Of a stretch of DNA of 64,000 nt, positions 1-11,400 are shown one piece after another. Each line of letters opens with the position of its first letter. Within the stretch, counting starts at the first letter, position 1. Location: assembly GCA_030180135.1 (NCBI GenBank), contig CM058230.1, positions 57,382,580-57,446,579 on the forward strand, given 5' to 3'. The position numbers were made by a program, and so were the translations under genes. The DNA comes from Orychophragmus violaceus (lineage: Eukaryota > Streptophyta > Magnoliopsida > Brassicales > Brassicaceae). A model generated the notes under the pieces. It saw only the letters and a list, made by a program, of their open reading frames with translations, did not search any database and had not been told where the DNA came from.

Positions 1-216
1 GCAATTGGTTTAAATCTGATGAATTAAACCTGATTTTTCTTGGCATAAAAGTTTTGGTAACATAGAGTAAGTCAGATTCAGAAACCCCATAGTTATGGAC
101 TTTTGGGCTCATTTGAATGGATATCTTATGAGACTTGAATTCTGCTTACTAGACCAAAAGACAAAGGGCCCATCTTAGCCGAGCTAGAGAAAGGCCCAAA
201 GGCTTATCGGAGATTG

Positions 217-940
217 AACATACTCATGTATGTGGTCCGATGAGCAGTAATGCCAGAGAAAATTTCCTGTACTTCATTGTCTCTACTGATTACTTCAGTG
301 AGTGTGACTGTGTTCATTTGATAGACACAAGTCGGAATTCTTTGACATGGTCGAAAGAGTTCCAGAATGAAGTATAGAATCTGAATGATAGAAGTATTAA
401 GACTCTGGATTAGATCACGAGTGAGAATACTTAAGTCATTGATTGTGTGATCATCTGAATGAGTGTGAAGTCGTTTCACAGCTCACTTCTCCTGAAAACC
501 TAGAGGTGTTTCTGAGAGAATGAATCAGATCTTATAAGAAATGATTAAAGATGAGTCACACGAATCTTCCATGATATTCTCTAAGAATAACGCTCCAAAA
601 AATATCTAAGTTTACGCTGAAATAGTTCTACCAATATCAGTAGAAAGACACCACGTAAATGTGGATTGGAATCGATCCAAATTCGTCTTTACTGAGTATT
701 TGTAGTTGTGCTACTTCGCTGGTTGTCCTAGGGAAACCAAAGCTTGCTACTTTTACGTCCATTCTGTTTTCTAAGAAGGGAAGTTACTTTCCAAGAAGAA
801 CAGTGGGAGTAAAAGTACAACTCGAAGAAATTCGAGAAATACAGGAGGCTGCTCAACCTGTTAAGGGAGAGCAACGAATGGATTTACAGATTTCTGTAGA
901 ATCTACACCTGTAGAGCCTGAAGTTCGTAGATATGAATGA
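217..940 (+). pseudogene. Copia integrase remnants (element K)
   Basis: Translation of 217-360 reads THVCGPMSSNARENFLYF followed by a DYFS motif, which matches the start of the copia integrase catalytic core (usually HTDVCGP...YFITFTDDFS). A reading frame at 659-940 resembles the integrase C-terminal end: it contains KKGSYFP and VKVQLEEI, as in the 'VFLEKEF...KVELEEV' stretch of TNT1-like elements. The DNA between them, including the rest of the catalytic core, is scrambled or deleted. This was an enzyme for inserting element cDNA into chromosomes and is now dead. The assignment rests on motif recall only. Confidence 0.6.
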
Positions 941-999
941 GTCAGTCACTAATCCGAGAGTGATATCTCGTCATTAGTTGAACCTGATGATCATTAAAA

Positions 1000-2130
1000 G
1001 TTCGCATGATCTGATGATCATTGAAAGCGACGAATCTGCGAAATTCAAAGAAGCGAAAGTGAGCCCGGACTCCAAAAAAATTACATTTTGTGTAAGTTGG
1101 CTTCATCGATCCATTCATGGATGGAAGCAAACATATCGGAGTTGGAATCTTCGTTCTGTTAAAGTAGTCAATGTTTTGACTTGAACAGGAACGAAGTGGA
1201 ACTGTGCGTTTACTAAAAGATAAGTGGGAGAAATATTGCATTTCTCATAGTGTATGTCGATGACATACTGATTCTCGAAAATAACGTTCCAATGCTGCAG
1301 TCGGTAAAGGACTGGCTTGGGAGTTGGTTTAATGAATGACATGGATAAAGCCACGTAGTTCTTGGATTTTGGATCTAAAGATATAGATCCAAAAGAGCTG
1401 GTAGGACAAAGTCAGGATTCTTAAATTGACAAAGTCCTACACGTAATCAGCAATCCAAGAAGGGTTTTATGCCAATGTCACATGGCATTACGTTAAGCAA
1501 GATACAGTGTCCTACGATAACTGCTAAGCTTGAATGCATGGATAGGATTCCATATGCGACGGCAATTGGATCTATCATGTATGCCATGACACGTACTTGT
1601 TTTGATGTTGCTTTAATGTTAAGCAAGACAAGTAAAGACCAGTCAAATCCAGCAAAGAATCACTGGATTGCCGTAAAGAATATCCTAAAGTATTTGAGGA
1701 ATACTAAGGATAAGTTCTTGATTTACGGAGAAAGTGAGGTGCTACAAGTCGATAGAGTCTGAAAGGCAAGTTTCCAATAGACAAAGATAATTCCTGGTCA
1801 CAGTCCGGCTATATCTTGTGTCTAACTGGCGGTGCAAGGCACTGTTGCTGACTCCATGACTTAAGCTGAACATTTCGCAGCTTGAGAAGCGGCAAAAGAG
1901 GATGTTTGGATAGAAGAGTTCATCACTGAACTTGATGTGATTCACAGCATAGATGAGGCTAGCTGCACATCAGAGGTCCAAACACCTTGAGGGTAGGTAT
2001 AACCTATTCCGTGAGATAAATGACAGAGGTGTTAAGTAGATAAGCAAGTTTCATCGAATGAGAACGTTGCTAATCTATTAACGAAGCCACTCCTTATGCC
2101 TAAGCACGAGTCGCGGACTGTAGCTGTAGG
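1000..2130 (+). pseudogene. Copia reverse transcriptase and RNase H remnants (element K)
   Basis: The stretch 1115-1160 encodes KQTYRSWNL, a variant of the copia RT motif GLKQ(S/A)xRxW. At about 1245-1285 another frame reads VYVDDILIL, the catalytic YxDD box. An open stretch at 1469-1762 (97 codons) contains ATAIGSIMYAMTRT and YLRNTKDKFLIYG, matching the RT-RNase H connection. Around 1795-1890 SQSGYIL and GGA mark the RNase H start, and 2070-2110 encodes NVANLLTKPL, the usual copia C-terminal motif. Several frame changes and stops separate these pieces, so the gene is broken. RT copies element RNA into DNA and RNase H removes the RNA strand. Confidence 0.75.
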
Positions 2131-3029
2131 ATGAGTGAAATTAAGATGTAGTCTTAATTTCAGTGGGAGTTTGTAAAGGGCTTTACTTAGTTGTTTTGAA
2201 AGGTTCATGTAAACATTTTAAAATGTTAATGAAATTTTTATTTCTGTATTATTTTAACTGTGATATAAAATAATCGTTCCAAAATGATTCATGTCATTAT
2301 ATATGGGCCATCGAAGTACATGAGTAGACTTGATCCTGAAACCCCATATTTAACGAAGTGACATAAATCATAGTGTCCATAGTCGAAGGTTGTTGAAATT
2401 GGAACAACAACAACCTGTTGAGACTAGATTGTGTTGAGACTTATGACCAAGTTTCGAGGGGTCATAGATGCGCGGCATCAAAGTCGACACATAGGTATAT
2501 GTAGGGGAGCATATGACCGGACATGGCCCGCAAGATGAGAACTCTGCAAGATATTAATATCTGTGTCATAAGAAGTTCTCATATACGACTATAGAGTACA
2601 GTCCTTAGACCTGAGTTCGCATGCATGTGGCCACACATGGAGTAATGCGCTTTGACCATTGTCTAACGCTGTTCGTAACTGGGAGCTATAAGGACCTTGG
2701 TTGGGTGTATTATGAAGTGTGTAGTTCATAGTGATGGAACAAGATGGGATTTGTCCCTGCCGTTTAACGGAGGTAATATCTCTAGGCCAATCGGAGATTT
2801 GATAGCTGGTAAGAGAATGGCCATTCCCAAACGGACTTGCCCAAGTCGTTTGCATTGTCAGTATCAAATCTGGTCCGATAAACATGGTCTGGCTATATAA
2901 GGATGACACGCATCTTGCCTTATGCCAGATCGAGATATTGAGACAAAAGGATTAGGGAATGTAGGATTCCAGTACAATCGGAAGATTATTGGGAATGTTC
3001 TGTGTAGGATTCCAGTACAAGTGGGAGAT
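2131..3029 (+). other. Non-coding 3' region of element K, with a duplicated polypurine tract area
   Basis: No gene is visible here. A purine-rich CAGTGGGAG occurs at about 2161. The right end holds two tandem, diverged copies (about 2960-3003 and 3004-3045) of a roughly 42-base unit: GTAGGATTCCAGTACA, a purine run, then TTGGGAATGT. The second copy contains the working-looking polypurine tract GTGGGAG just before the LTR. A 9-base inverted repeat (ATGAGAACT at 2535, AGTTCTCAT at 2574) could form a hairpin. Confidence 0.5.
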
Positions 3030-3689
3030 TGTTGGGAATGTCCTGAAATCTACCGTACTATCTCTAGAAAGTATGATAAGTGTCGAGATCAGACATAAGT
3101 CATAAATACTGGGTGATCATGATGGCTTGCTAGAGTCCGCTCATGATCTATAAGTTTAGGAATTATTACCAGTATTGTATGATCCCAAAGGGTCACACAC
3201 CATAGCTAACGGGAAAGTTAAATGGAATTAATACGGTAAGATGCAATGGCATTTACTGTATTAGATCAGAGAATTGGGCCAGACAAAATACAGGCTTTTG
3301 TCTGATTTGTGTCTTGGGCCCAAAAGATTAATGAGCCATTAGTCTAATGACTTGGGCCCATTAATGAGAGAGATAAAAAAAATCGAAAAACCCTAAGGAA
3401 GAAGCATTCTTCTGCGATTTCTTCTTGGTGGCTGCGCCCCATCTCTCTCTCTGACCTCTCTCTCTGATCATCCATCTCTTTGGTCTAGCAGCCGTCCCTT
3501 GCTTGTAAGAGTGTGGATACTTGAGGAGGAGCCGATTCTCATCAGCTCTAATCTGATCTTGTCATTACCACCAATCACTCCGCTGCAAAAAGGTAAAGAT
3601 CAGGTTGGTTTTATGATTCGTTTTGCAAGAACCTAGATCTGTTAAGATTATGTGTTAGGTTGTAATTAAGATTAATTAAACCTTGAACA
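3030..3689 (+). repeat. 3' LTR of copia K
   Basis: It begins TGTTGGGAATG directly after the polypurine tract GTGGGAGAT and ends near TTGAACA. It contains an A-rich TATA-like stretch (GAGATAAAAAAA, about 3368) followed by AAACCCTAA and CT-rich DNA, as expected for the promoter and leader part of a plant LTR. The matching 5' LTR is outside the window, so the right border is approximate. Confidence 0.65.
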
Positions 3690-4180
3690 AACACCATAAT
3701 CATTCACATATGCGTACAGAAAGGTTCCCAAATCAGAGGAAATCCAAGCTAGCACCAAGAGGAGCTGGACCATTCCGAGTGTTGGAGAGAGTCAACAACA
3801 ATGCCTACAAGCTGGATCTGCCAGGTGAGTTGACCATTTCACCAGTGTTCAATGTTGCTGACTTGCTTCCTTATAATGCAGATGATGGAATTCTGAGGTC
3901 AGAATCTTCTCAAGAGGGAGGGAATGATGAGGACATTGACTCAAGCATTGACTCAAGCGTAGAGATACGTCAAGAAGACCTAGAAGAAGTACCTGCTGAT
4001 CAAGACATGACGACCATGAGAGATCCTCCGAGGACAAGATCAGGAACTAGAAGACTCAGAGCACTGTTCAACACATCCATTCAGAGTCTCCTAGCTCAAG
4101 ATTATCAAGTGGAGCGTTTAGAGGCCCAAATGAAGACAATTGAAGACTCGATGGTGATCTTCTCAATTCAGCCCACTTAG
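3690..4180 (+). pseudogene. Gypsy I: C-terminal end of Pol (integrase tail), running into the LTR
   Basis: An open frame of about 160 codons begins inside the DNA just after the K LTR. It encodes HMRTERFPNQRKSKL, PRGAGPFRVLER and NNNAYKLDLPG, the GPY/F-type C-terminal module of Ty3/gypsy integrase that binds target DNA. The frame then crosses the polypurine tract (3911-3924) and continues in the LTR with acidic residues and DPPRTRSGTRRLRALF, the short basic tail found at the end of many plant gypsy polyproteins. The N-terminal remainder of Pol is missing because K lies to the left. It is truncated, and function is not expected. Confidence 0.75.
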
Positions 4181-4744
4181 GCCCAACCATGGACGACCAC
4201 ACACGCTCAATAAGGTATGATTTCAATTCATATATTGTGTTTGTTCATTTTGCAGGTCCAAGTATTACATTATTTGTCTGAGTCAGAGTCTGTATTAGTC
4301 GTTAAGTGAGTCAAGTTTCCCTGTATTACTTTAAAGTCGGACCATAGGATATTTTAGTATTTTAGTAGCCGTTGTAATTAGGTTTTCTGCCCTAGAAGGC
4401 AACAGCTGCACGATCCCCTTTATAAGGATCCTTAGCAGCCGTGTATCATTTACCAATATCAATACAATAACGCAGTTCTTCTTCTTTGAGAGAAAACACC
4501 TTTCGAATTCTAAGCTTTCTTGTGAGTCATATCAAGCGACCTTAGATTCAGTCTTATCACAAGATCCTTCATCTCTTGTGTGGCGACAATCAATCCATCT
4601 TCTATCCATTCAATCATCTCACGTTCATTCTAAGGAGTCTAGAGACCCGAGGTTTGAATCCATCTTACCACAATATCACCCACGATCTAGAATAGAGAGA
4701 CCTCAGTCCCTGTTCTACGTCAAACATGCTTCCATCTTGCATCA
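3925..4744 (+). repeat. 3' LTR of gypsy I
   Basis: It starts TGATGAGGAC right after the purine tract CAAGAGGGAGGGAA and ends CTTGCATCA, so the ends form TGATG...CATCA. The last 80 or so bases (about 4665-4744) are close to the reverse complement of 40632-40712 in the LTRs of gypsy D, showing a related LTR family. It includes TTTATAAGGATCC (about 4420) as a possible TATA region. The right neighbour is copia H, beginning CTCTTTTATGAC. Confidence 0.7.
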
Positions 4745-5553
4745 CTCTTTTATGACTTTGTAGCCTTCCTCCAATGGTGTCTTGGCTGGTTTTGATCCAA
4801 TCTTTCCTGCTTCATTCAACAAATCAAGTGTGTACTTCCTTTGAGATAAGAAGAGTCCTTCAACAGCCGACAAACTTCTATCCCAAGGAAGTACTTTAGA
4901 GTACCAAGATCCTTAATGTCAAATACAGATTTAAGATAAGCTTTAGTTTCTTGGATACCTGATTTGTTACTCCCTGAAATGATAATGTCATCCACATAAA
5001 CAAGGATGACAATGATACCTTCCTGATCTTGTAGAGTGAACAAAGTATGATCTCCTTCGGACCTCTTAAATCCTCTTTGCATAAGGGTTGAGCTCAGCTT
5101 ATGGTACCACACTCTAGGTGATTGCTTGAGTCCATAGATAGCTTTCTTGAGCCTTAGAACCTTCCCTGGTTTCACAATGCTCTCAAGACCAGAAGGTGGT
5201 CTCATGTATACCTCATCTTCAAGCTCTCCTTGAAGGAATGCATTCTTGACATCCATTTGCCAAAGTTCCCAATCAAGGTTTGTTGCTAAAGACAAGATGA
5301 TCCTAACTGTGTGAAGCTTAGCCACTGGTGCAAAGGTGTCCAAGTAATCCTTTCCATAGGTTTGAGTAAAGCCTCTTGCAACCAGCCTTGCTAAACTGCA
5401 AACGGCTTGAATGGGATGAGCTACTGCATTGCGGTCGAAGAACACTCTAGTTTTCATCCATTCTGATGGATCCTTTTTCTCCCTTGTACTCCTCCTTAGT
5501 GCTTGAATTTGTTGGTTCATTGGCTGCACAATCTCCTCATTCTGATTACCCAC
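4745..5553 (-). pseudogene. Copia reverse transcriptase fragment (element H)
   Basis: Reads GFTQTYGKDYLDTFAPVAKL, DVKNAFLQGELEDEVYM, IYGLKQSPRVWYHKL and the catalytic VYVDDIIISGS, ending near KTPLEEGYK (read backwards along the plus strand from 5553 to 4745). The frame jumps from AVCSLA straight to RLVARGFT near 5395. Compared with element B, roughly 90 codons before the RT core are deleted while the frame is kept. A later frameshift near 4860-4880 breaks the end. The protein would have been the RNA-dependent DNA polymerase of a copia element. Confidence 0.85.
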
Positions 5554-5564
5554 TCCCTCAGGTT

Positions 5565-6818
5565 CTAACTCATGTTCTTCATGCTCTTCAACACCAGCTT
5601 GATTATGTGTAGCAGAATCAGTTTGCTGCGGTTCTTCTTGCCCTGATTCTGATTCTGATGTGTCCCCCTCATGATCAAGATGGGGTTATTGTGAGTCTTC
5701 CACAGGTGCATCCGAGGCTGGAGTAGGTTGTGTGCTTGTTGTAACCGGTTCTTGTGGTACACTAATGCCAAGACTCTCCATGATTCTTCTTAAGTTAGCA
5801 GCTCTATCTGATTGAGAAGTGGGAAGATCCTTCAAGCTGTCCCAATTCTTCTCATCATAGAAGCTCTTTGTCTCCATGAATTTCACATCTCTGGAGATTA
5901 GAACCTTCCTTGTTTCAGGTACATAACACTTGTATCCTCTTTGTGTTGTGGAGTAACCAATGAACATAGCTTTGGTGCTCTTAGCATCCAACTTATCCCT
6001 CTGTTCCCCTGGTATTAACACAAACAGATACACCCAAACACACGTAAGTGATTAACTAATGGATTGGTCTTGTTTAGTACCTGAAATGGAGATTGATCCT
6101 TAAGAACTCTTGTGGGAGTTCTGTTGATCAAATAAGAAGCTGTCATGACTGCATCTCCCCAAAACTTCTTAGGAACATTCTTGTAGAACATCATGGACCT
6201 TGCAACCTCCATTCAATGTCTATTCTTCCTCTCAGCCACTCCATTTTGTTGTGGAGTATAAGGACAGCTAGTTTGATGAAGAATTCCATACTTTGACAAA
6301 TGTTGTTTGAAGGCATTGCTTGTGTACTCACCACCATTGTCTGATCTAAAAATTTTGATCTGCTCATTGAAATGGTTAGTAACATGACTTTGGAAGTTCA
6401 TAAAGGCTTCTAGCACCCTATCATTAGTTTTCATCAGTGTTATCCAAGTATATTTAGATTTTTCATCAATGAATGTGACAAAGTACTTATGGTTCTCTCT
6501 AGACACACAAGGAGCAGTCCATACATCAGAGTGAACAAGATTAAAGCAACTTTCATAAGTAGTTTTAGAAGCTGGAAAAACAGATTTGCAATGTTTACCA
6601 AGGATACAAGCCTCACAATCATCATTTTTAAAAGAAACAGAAGGTAATAAGAGTCCTAAAGCCCTAGAGTGTGGATGTCCTAATCTAGCATGCCAAATAG
6701 AATCATCCACACCAACACAAGTAGATAAAGCAGTAGATAAAGCAGCAGATAGTTCAGAAGAGGGATTGGTGTATTCAACCATGTAGAGCTCATTCTTTGT
6801 CACACCTTTCCCAATCAA
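5565..6818 (-). pseudogene. Copia integrase region (element H)
   Basis: From 6818 downward it encodes WHARLGHPHSRAL and the CEAC...GKHC zinc-binding residues. The integrase core follows, with DVWTAPC, FVTFIDEKSKYTW and FRSDNGGEY, then TSCPYTPQQNGVAERKNRH. A TTA-to-TGA change at about 6213 stops the frame after NRH. Another small deletion near 6020-6030 shifts the frame before IPGEQRDKLDAKSTKAMF. A further stop lies near 5686 after PVEDSQ. The order of motifs equals intact integrase in element B. Confidence 0.85.
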
Positions 6819-6836
6819 CTTACTTGTTTTAATATC

Positions 6837-8049
6837 CTAAAACATAACATCATTAGGACTGAAAATGACATTGCAATTCAAATCAGTGGCTATTCTTTTT
6901 ACAGAAACTAAGTTTGATGTGAAACTAGGCATAAAGAAGGCTTTAGATTCTTTGTTAAACATTTTCAAATTTCCTATGCCTTGTATTGGAATTTTATCAC
7001 CATTTGCAATCACTACACTTCCTAAGGCAGGTTCAACATTGTTTATCAACCTAGAATCACTTATCATATGATGAGAGGCTCCTGAATCAATAATCAAAGG
7101 TTTCAGTTTGTTTGATGCAAAGAGAGAAGTACCAAGGACCATACCAGAGTTCTCCTTGAGAGCTTTGATGAGAGCCTCAAGGTCTGACCTCCTTACCACA
7201 TCATTCTGAGCAGTCACAGCTGGTGCTTGATGAACCACCATTGCTCTTCCTTCATCACATTGCTGCAATGAAGAAGAACCTGGTCCAGCTGCACCATATG
7301 AATAGTTTGCCCTTTGATCTTTGAACCTGTTGTTGTGAGATGAGGGTCTGAGGTTAGGGTGGAGGCGCCAGCATCTGTCCTTCAAATGCCCACTCTTCTT
7401 GCAAAAATCACACATCAAGACTCCTCTCTGGTCACCTCCATAGTTCTTCCTCTCATCAGCCTTGTACAGCCCTTTGTTTGCGGTTACCAGCTCTCCTTTT
7501 CCTTTGAACAACCCAAATGAGCCTTGTTCCTTCTGAATTTGCCCACACACATCATCAATGTCAGGTAGAGTCTCTGCCCTTAGAATATGCTTGATCAAGG
7601 AATTATAGGATGAGTTCAAGGTGAGCAGAAGAGCAAAGACTTTATCTTGCTCTCTCCTTTCTTGCAACACCAACGGATCACTGCTTGGTGGCCTTAGCAT
7701 CTCCAACTCTGACCACAGTGAGCTAAACTTCCCAAAATGAGCTTTAAACTCCATATCTTCTTGCTGGAGATTGTTAATGGCCAGCTTCACTTCAAAGACT
7801 CTTGTTAAGTTTGATTTATTCCCATAAACCTTCTCAAGTGTATCCCACAGCTGCTTAGAAGTCACACAATAAGAGTAGGCTTCCAATAGGTGCTGGTCCA
7901 GTGAGCTTTGGAGTATAGAAAGCACATTCTGGTCCCCTTGCATCCACGCCTCTTCTTCTGCTTCAGCTGCCTCTTCAAGGGACTCATCACTGCCTTTAGT
8001 CTCTGCCTCAGCTCCTTTCTTGGCTTCAGCTTCAGACCTGGCCTTAAAC
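6837..8049 (-). pseudogene. Copia Gag and protease region (element H)
   Basis: About 400 codons of Gag, lacking the first 40-50. Visible are the UBN2-type Gag body (YSYCVTSKQLWDTLEKVYG), the zinc knuckle CDFCKKSGHLKDRCW for RNA binding, and the protease active site IIDSGASHHMIS. A CAG-to-TAG change (VMF*DIKTSK) at about 6837 ends the frame between protease and integrase. The start is lost at the junction with gypsy leader sequence at 8049. It is a near-copy of 16405-17630 in element B. Confidence 0.85.
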
Positions 8050-8102
8050 AGATACAATCAAACTCCAAATCTGATATGCAATTTTCGGAACATAATATGA
8101 AG
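8050..8102 (-). other. Leader fragment of gypsy E' (left of copia A)
   Basis: These bases match the gypsy E leader at about 61770-61826 almost exactly (AGATACAATCAAACTCC, GATATGCAATTTTCGG). The last five, TGAAG, are the target duplication of copia A and recur at 13319-13323. This is the broken tip of a second gypsy copy lying beyond the LTR at 13662. Confidence 0.85.
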
Positions 8103-8318
8103 TGTGAGATTTAGAGAATGAACATAGCTAGAACAAGAGTAAGATTGCGCAAGTATAGAGAGAGAATAGAGTCACAAAACTTGTTATTCATTTGCGGCCA
8201 TACAACATGTTCTTATAGGTTTTACAAAGTGTTTAACCTAAGAGCCAAATATGGCAAGTCTTGAGCCGCGGCATAAAGGTCTTAACATGATCAATACATG
8301 GTCTTATCATGATCAATA
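8103..8318 (-). repeat. 3' LTR of copia A
   Basis: 216 bases, plus-strand reading TGTGAGATTTAG...TGATCAATA. It is nearly identical to 13103-13318. The purine tract (CTCCCCCTCAAG on the plus strand) follows at 8319. Confidence 0.95.
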
Positions 8319-8470
8319 CTCCCCCTCAAGTTCAGACTTTGGAATCACCCTAAATACTGAACTTGGAATGATCATGGCAACACCTCATTAAAAACCTTGA
8401 TGTGGAAAACCACTTGGGACAAAACCACATCAAGGGAAAAAGAGTATGCTGCTCATGAATCAGGAGAGTT

Positions 8471-11400
8471 CTAATCATGGATAGCTACCAGCCCTAGTTT
8501 GCCAAAGACATGAGTGCAAACCTTAAGACTAGCAGCCTTTGTGAAGATGTCTGCAAGCTGATCTTCACTCTTTGTGCAACAAGGCAGAATGGTTCCATCT
8601 TCAATCTTCTCCCTTACCTTGTGACAATCAATCTCAATGTGTTTTGTCCTCTCATGAAACACTGAGTTGGTTGCAATGTGAATAGCAGCCTGGTTGTCAC
8701 AATGGAAGGTGATTGGACTTGATTGCTCTATGCCAAAATCCTTAAGCAAGGCCTTCAGCCATGTTAACTCGGTTGCAAGCTTCCTCATTGCCCTATACTC
8801 AGCTTCAGCACTAGAACAAGATACCACCTTCTGCTTCTTTGTCTTCCAAGTTACCAAGTTGCCTCCAATGAAGGTGCAATAGCCGGTTGTTGATCTCCTA
8901 TCACTCTTATCACCAGCCCAATCTGCATCACAATAGCCAACAATTTCTGTGCTTTCATTCTTACCCATCCAAATACCCTGTCCAGTTGATCCTTTGAGAT
9001 ATCTGAGGATCCTCTCAATCAAACTCCAATGATACACTGTGGGTGATTGCATATGTTGGCTAATTTGATTCACAGCAAAGCACAAGTCTGGTCTTGTGAG
9101 AGTGAGGTAGATAAGCTTCCCAACCAGCCTCCTATACAATGGGACGTCCTTGAACTTGACTTCATCTGATTTCTCCCCCTTTCTATTGACTTGGTAGCCA
9201 TCTTCAAGAGGAGTCTTTGCAATCTTTCAATCAAGCATACTTGTTTCTGTCAACAAGTCCTTGACATACTTCCTTTGGGATAGAAACAATCCATCATTGA
9301 ACCTGCAAACTTCAATGCCCAAGAAGTAATTCAACTCACCAAGGTCTTTGATATCAAATGAACTCTTGAGGTAAGCCTTTGTGGATTGAATCCCATCATT
9401 ATCACTTCCTGTGATGATCAAATCATCCACATATATAAGAACTACCACCACTCCTTGAGCACTCTGAAGCGTGAACAATGTGTGATCAGATTGAGACTTC
9501 TTGAAACCATGGTCCATGAGAGTGTGACTGAGCTTATGGTACCATGCCCTTGGTGATTGCTTCAAACCATAAATCGCCCTTCTCAGCCTCAATACTTCAC
9601 CATCTTTACACAAGTGCTTCAAACCTGGTGGTGGAGTCATATACACTTCCTCTTCAAGTTCACCTTGTAGAAAAGCATTCTTCACATCCATTTGCCATAG
9701 ATTCCATGAGAGGTTTGTGGCTAAGCTCAATGTGACTCTCACTGTATGAAGTTTAGCCACTGATGCAAAAGTGTCTGTATAGTCTTCTCCATAGGTTTGA
9801 GTGAATCCTCTTGCCACAGCCTTGCCTTGTACCTCTCTATGTCTCCATTGCTTTTATACTTGATTGTGAAGACCCATTTAGAACTAACAGTCTTCTTCCT
9901 CTTTGGCAGCTTCTCCACAATCCAAGTGTGGTTCCTCTCCATAGCTTCTTTCTCATCCTTTATTGCATCCATCCATACCTTGATACCCTCAGCCTCTTCA
10001 TAAGTCTTAGGGACATGGTTTAGCTCAATCTTTCCAAGAAAGGCCTTGTGACTAGATGGTAGCAAGTCAATAGAACAAGTAGACTGACTAGGATGAGCTA
10101 CTGCTTGGTTGTTGTAAAAGACCCTTGTCTTCATCCATTCTGATGGATCTTTCTTTTCCCTTGTGCTTCTCCTGAGTTGCTGAACCTGTTGATCAACCAC
10201 ATCCTCATTACCCACTGCCTCTTGATAAACCATCTCATCCTCATTCATATCCAAGTCCACTTGGTTCTGATCTTGAGTATCCTCATTCATATTCAAGTCC
10301 ACTTGGTTCTGATCTTGAGGTAGAATGTTTTCTTCAGCCGGTTCATGTGTGTGAGTCATTGGTTCAGTATCCTCTTGTTGAGCTTCTTGGGTAGCTGTTT
10401 CAGGCTTCTCTGGCCGTGGGATATCATTCCCCAAGTGATCCAACAAGGACTTCAAACTTGTAGCCAAATCAGAGGGTGATCTTGAGAGATCCTTCAAACC
10501 TTCCCAATCCCTCTTCTCATAGTATCTCTGCCCCTCAATGAACTTAACATCCCTTGACACATAGGTCCTGTTGTTGCTTGGATCAAAACACTTGTAGCCC
10601 TTCTGAGTTGTGGAGTATCCCAGGAACATACATCTTGTGCTCTTAGCATCCAGCTTATTCCTTTGATCTCCTGAGATATACATAAAACAAACACAACCAA
10701 ACACACGTAAGTGTTCAATAAAAGGTTTGGTTTTGTTCAATACCTCATATGGTGAAATGTCTTGAAGGACTCTAGTTGGGATCCTGTTGATAAGATAACA
10801 TGCTGCCAACACTGCATCTCCCCAAAACCTCTTAGGAACATTGGTGTGGAACATCATAGACCTAGCAACCTCCATCAGGTGTCTATTCTTCCTTTCAGCC
10901 ACACCATTTTGTTGAGGAGTGTGTGGGCAGCTTGTTTGATGTAGGATCCCATACTTGTTCAAGTGAGCTTTGAATCTTTGGCTTGTGTACTCTCCTCCAT
11001 TATCTGATCTAAACACTTTAATCTTGGCATTAAATTGATTAGTAACATAGTTTTGAAAGTTTAGAAATGCATCAAACACCCTATCTTTAGATGGCAGCAA
11101 TGTAATCCAAGTATATTTTGATTTTTCATCTATGAAAGTCACAAAATACTTGTTCCTATCTCTAGAAAGACAAGGTGAAGTCCAAACATCAGAGTGCACA
11201 AGATCAAAGCAATGTTCATAGATAGTAGTTGACTTAGGAAAGATAGTTCTACAATGTTTGCCAAGAATACAAGCTTCACAAGTTGAATGATCAAAGCTAA
11301 CATTAGGCAACATTAAGTTCAAAGCACGAGCATGAGGATGTCCTAGTCTAGCATGCCATAGGACATTTTGATTGAAAGAAAAACAGGATTTAAAAGCTAA

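Larger units (their letters stand above)
1..3689 (+). mobile_element. Element K: decayed Ty1/copia retrotransposon, 3' part
   Basis: The internal region and 3' LTR of an old copia element whose 5' part lies before the window. In order on the + strand I can read integrase fragments (about 217-480 and 659-940), reverse transcriptase with a YVDD box (about 1250-1280), RNase H (about 1780-1900), a long non-coding 3' region and an LTR starting TGTTGGGAATG at 3030. The coding order fits copia (IN before RT). Many stops and frameshifts make it clearly non-functional. It ends inside gypsy I. The exact right edge is uncertain by about 10 bases because the partner LTR is not in the window. Confidence 0.8.
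4745..8049 (-). mobile_element. Element H: truncated, decayed copia of the B/C family
   Basis: A minus-strand copia body without LTRs. Protein pieces match elements B and C in this window. The 5' end stops inside gag, at the codons for KVFKARSE (about 8049), where it joins gypsy leader DNA through a shared AAACA. The 3' end stops before RNase H at about 4745, where the LTR of gypsy I starts, so I probably inserted there. Stops, frameshifts and an internal deletion show an old dead copy. Confidence 0.85.

Noticed and set aside
204..479. 91-codon minus-strand ORF
   Set aside because: It is antisense to recognisable copia integrase (THVCGPMSSNAREN) on the plus strand.
2535..2582. Inverted repeat ATGAGAACT...AGTTCTCAT as a terminator or small RNA gene
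   Set aside because: Nine-base arms with a 30-base loop in old transposon DNA; not distinguishable from chance by reading alone.
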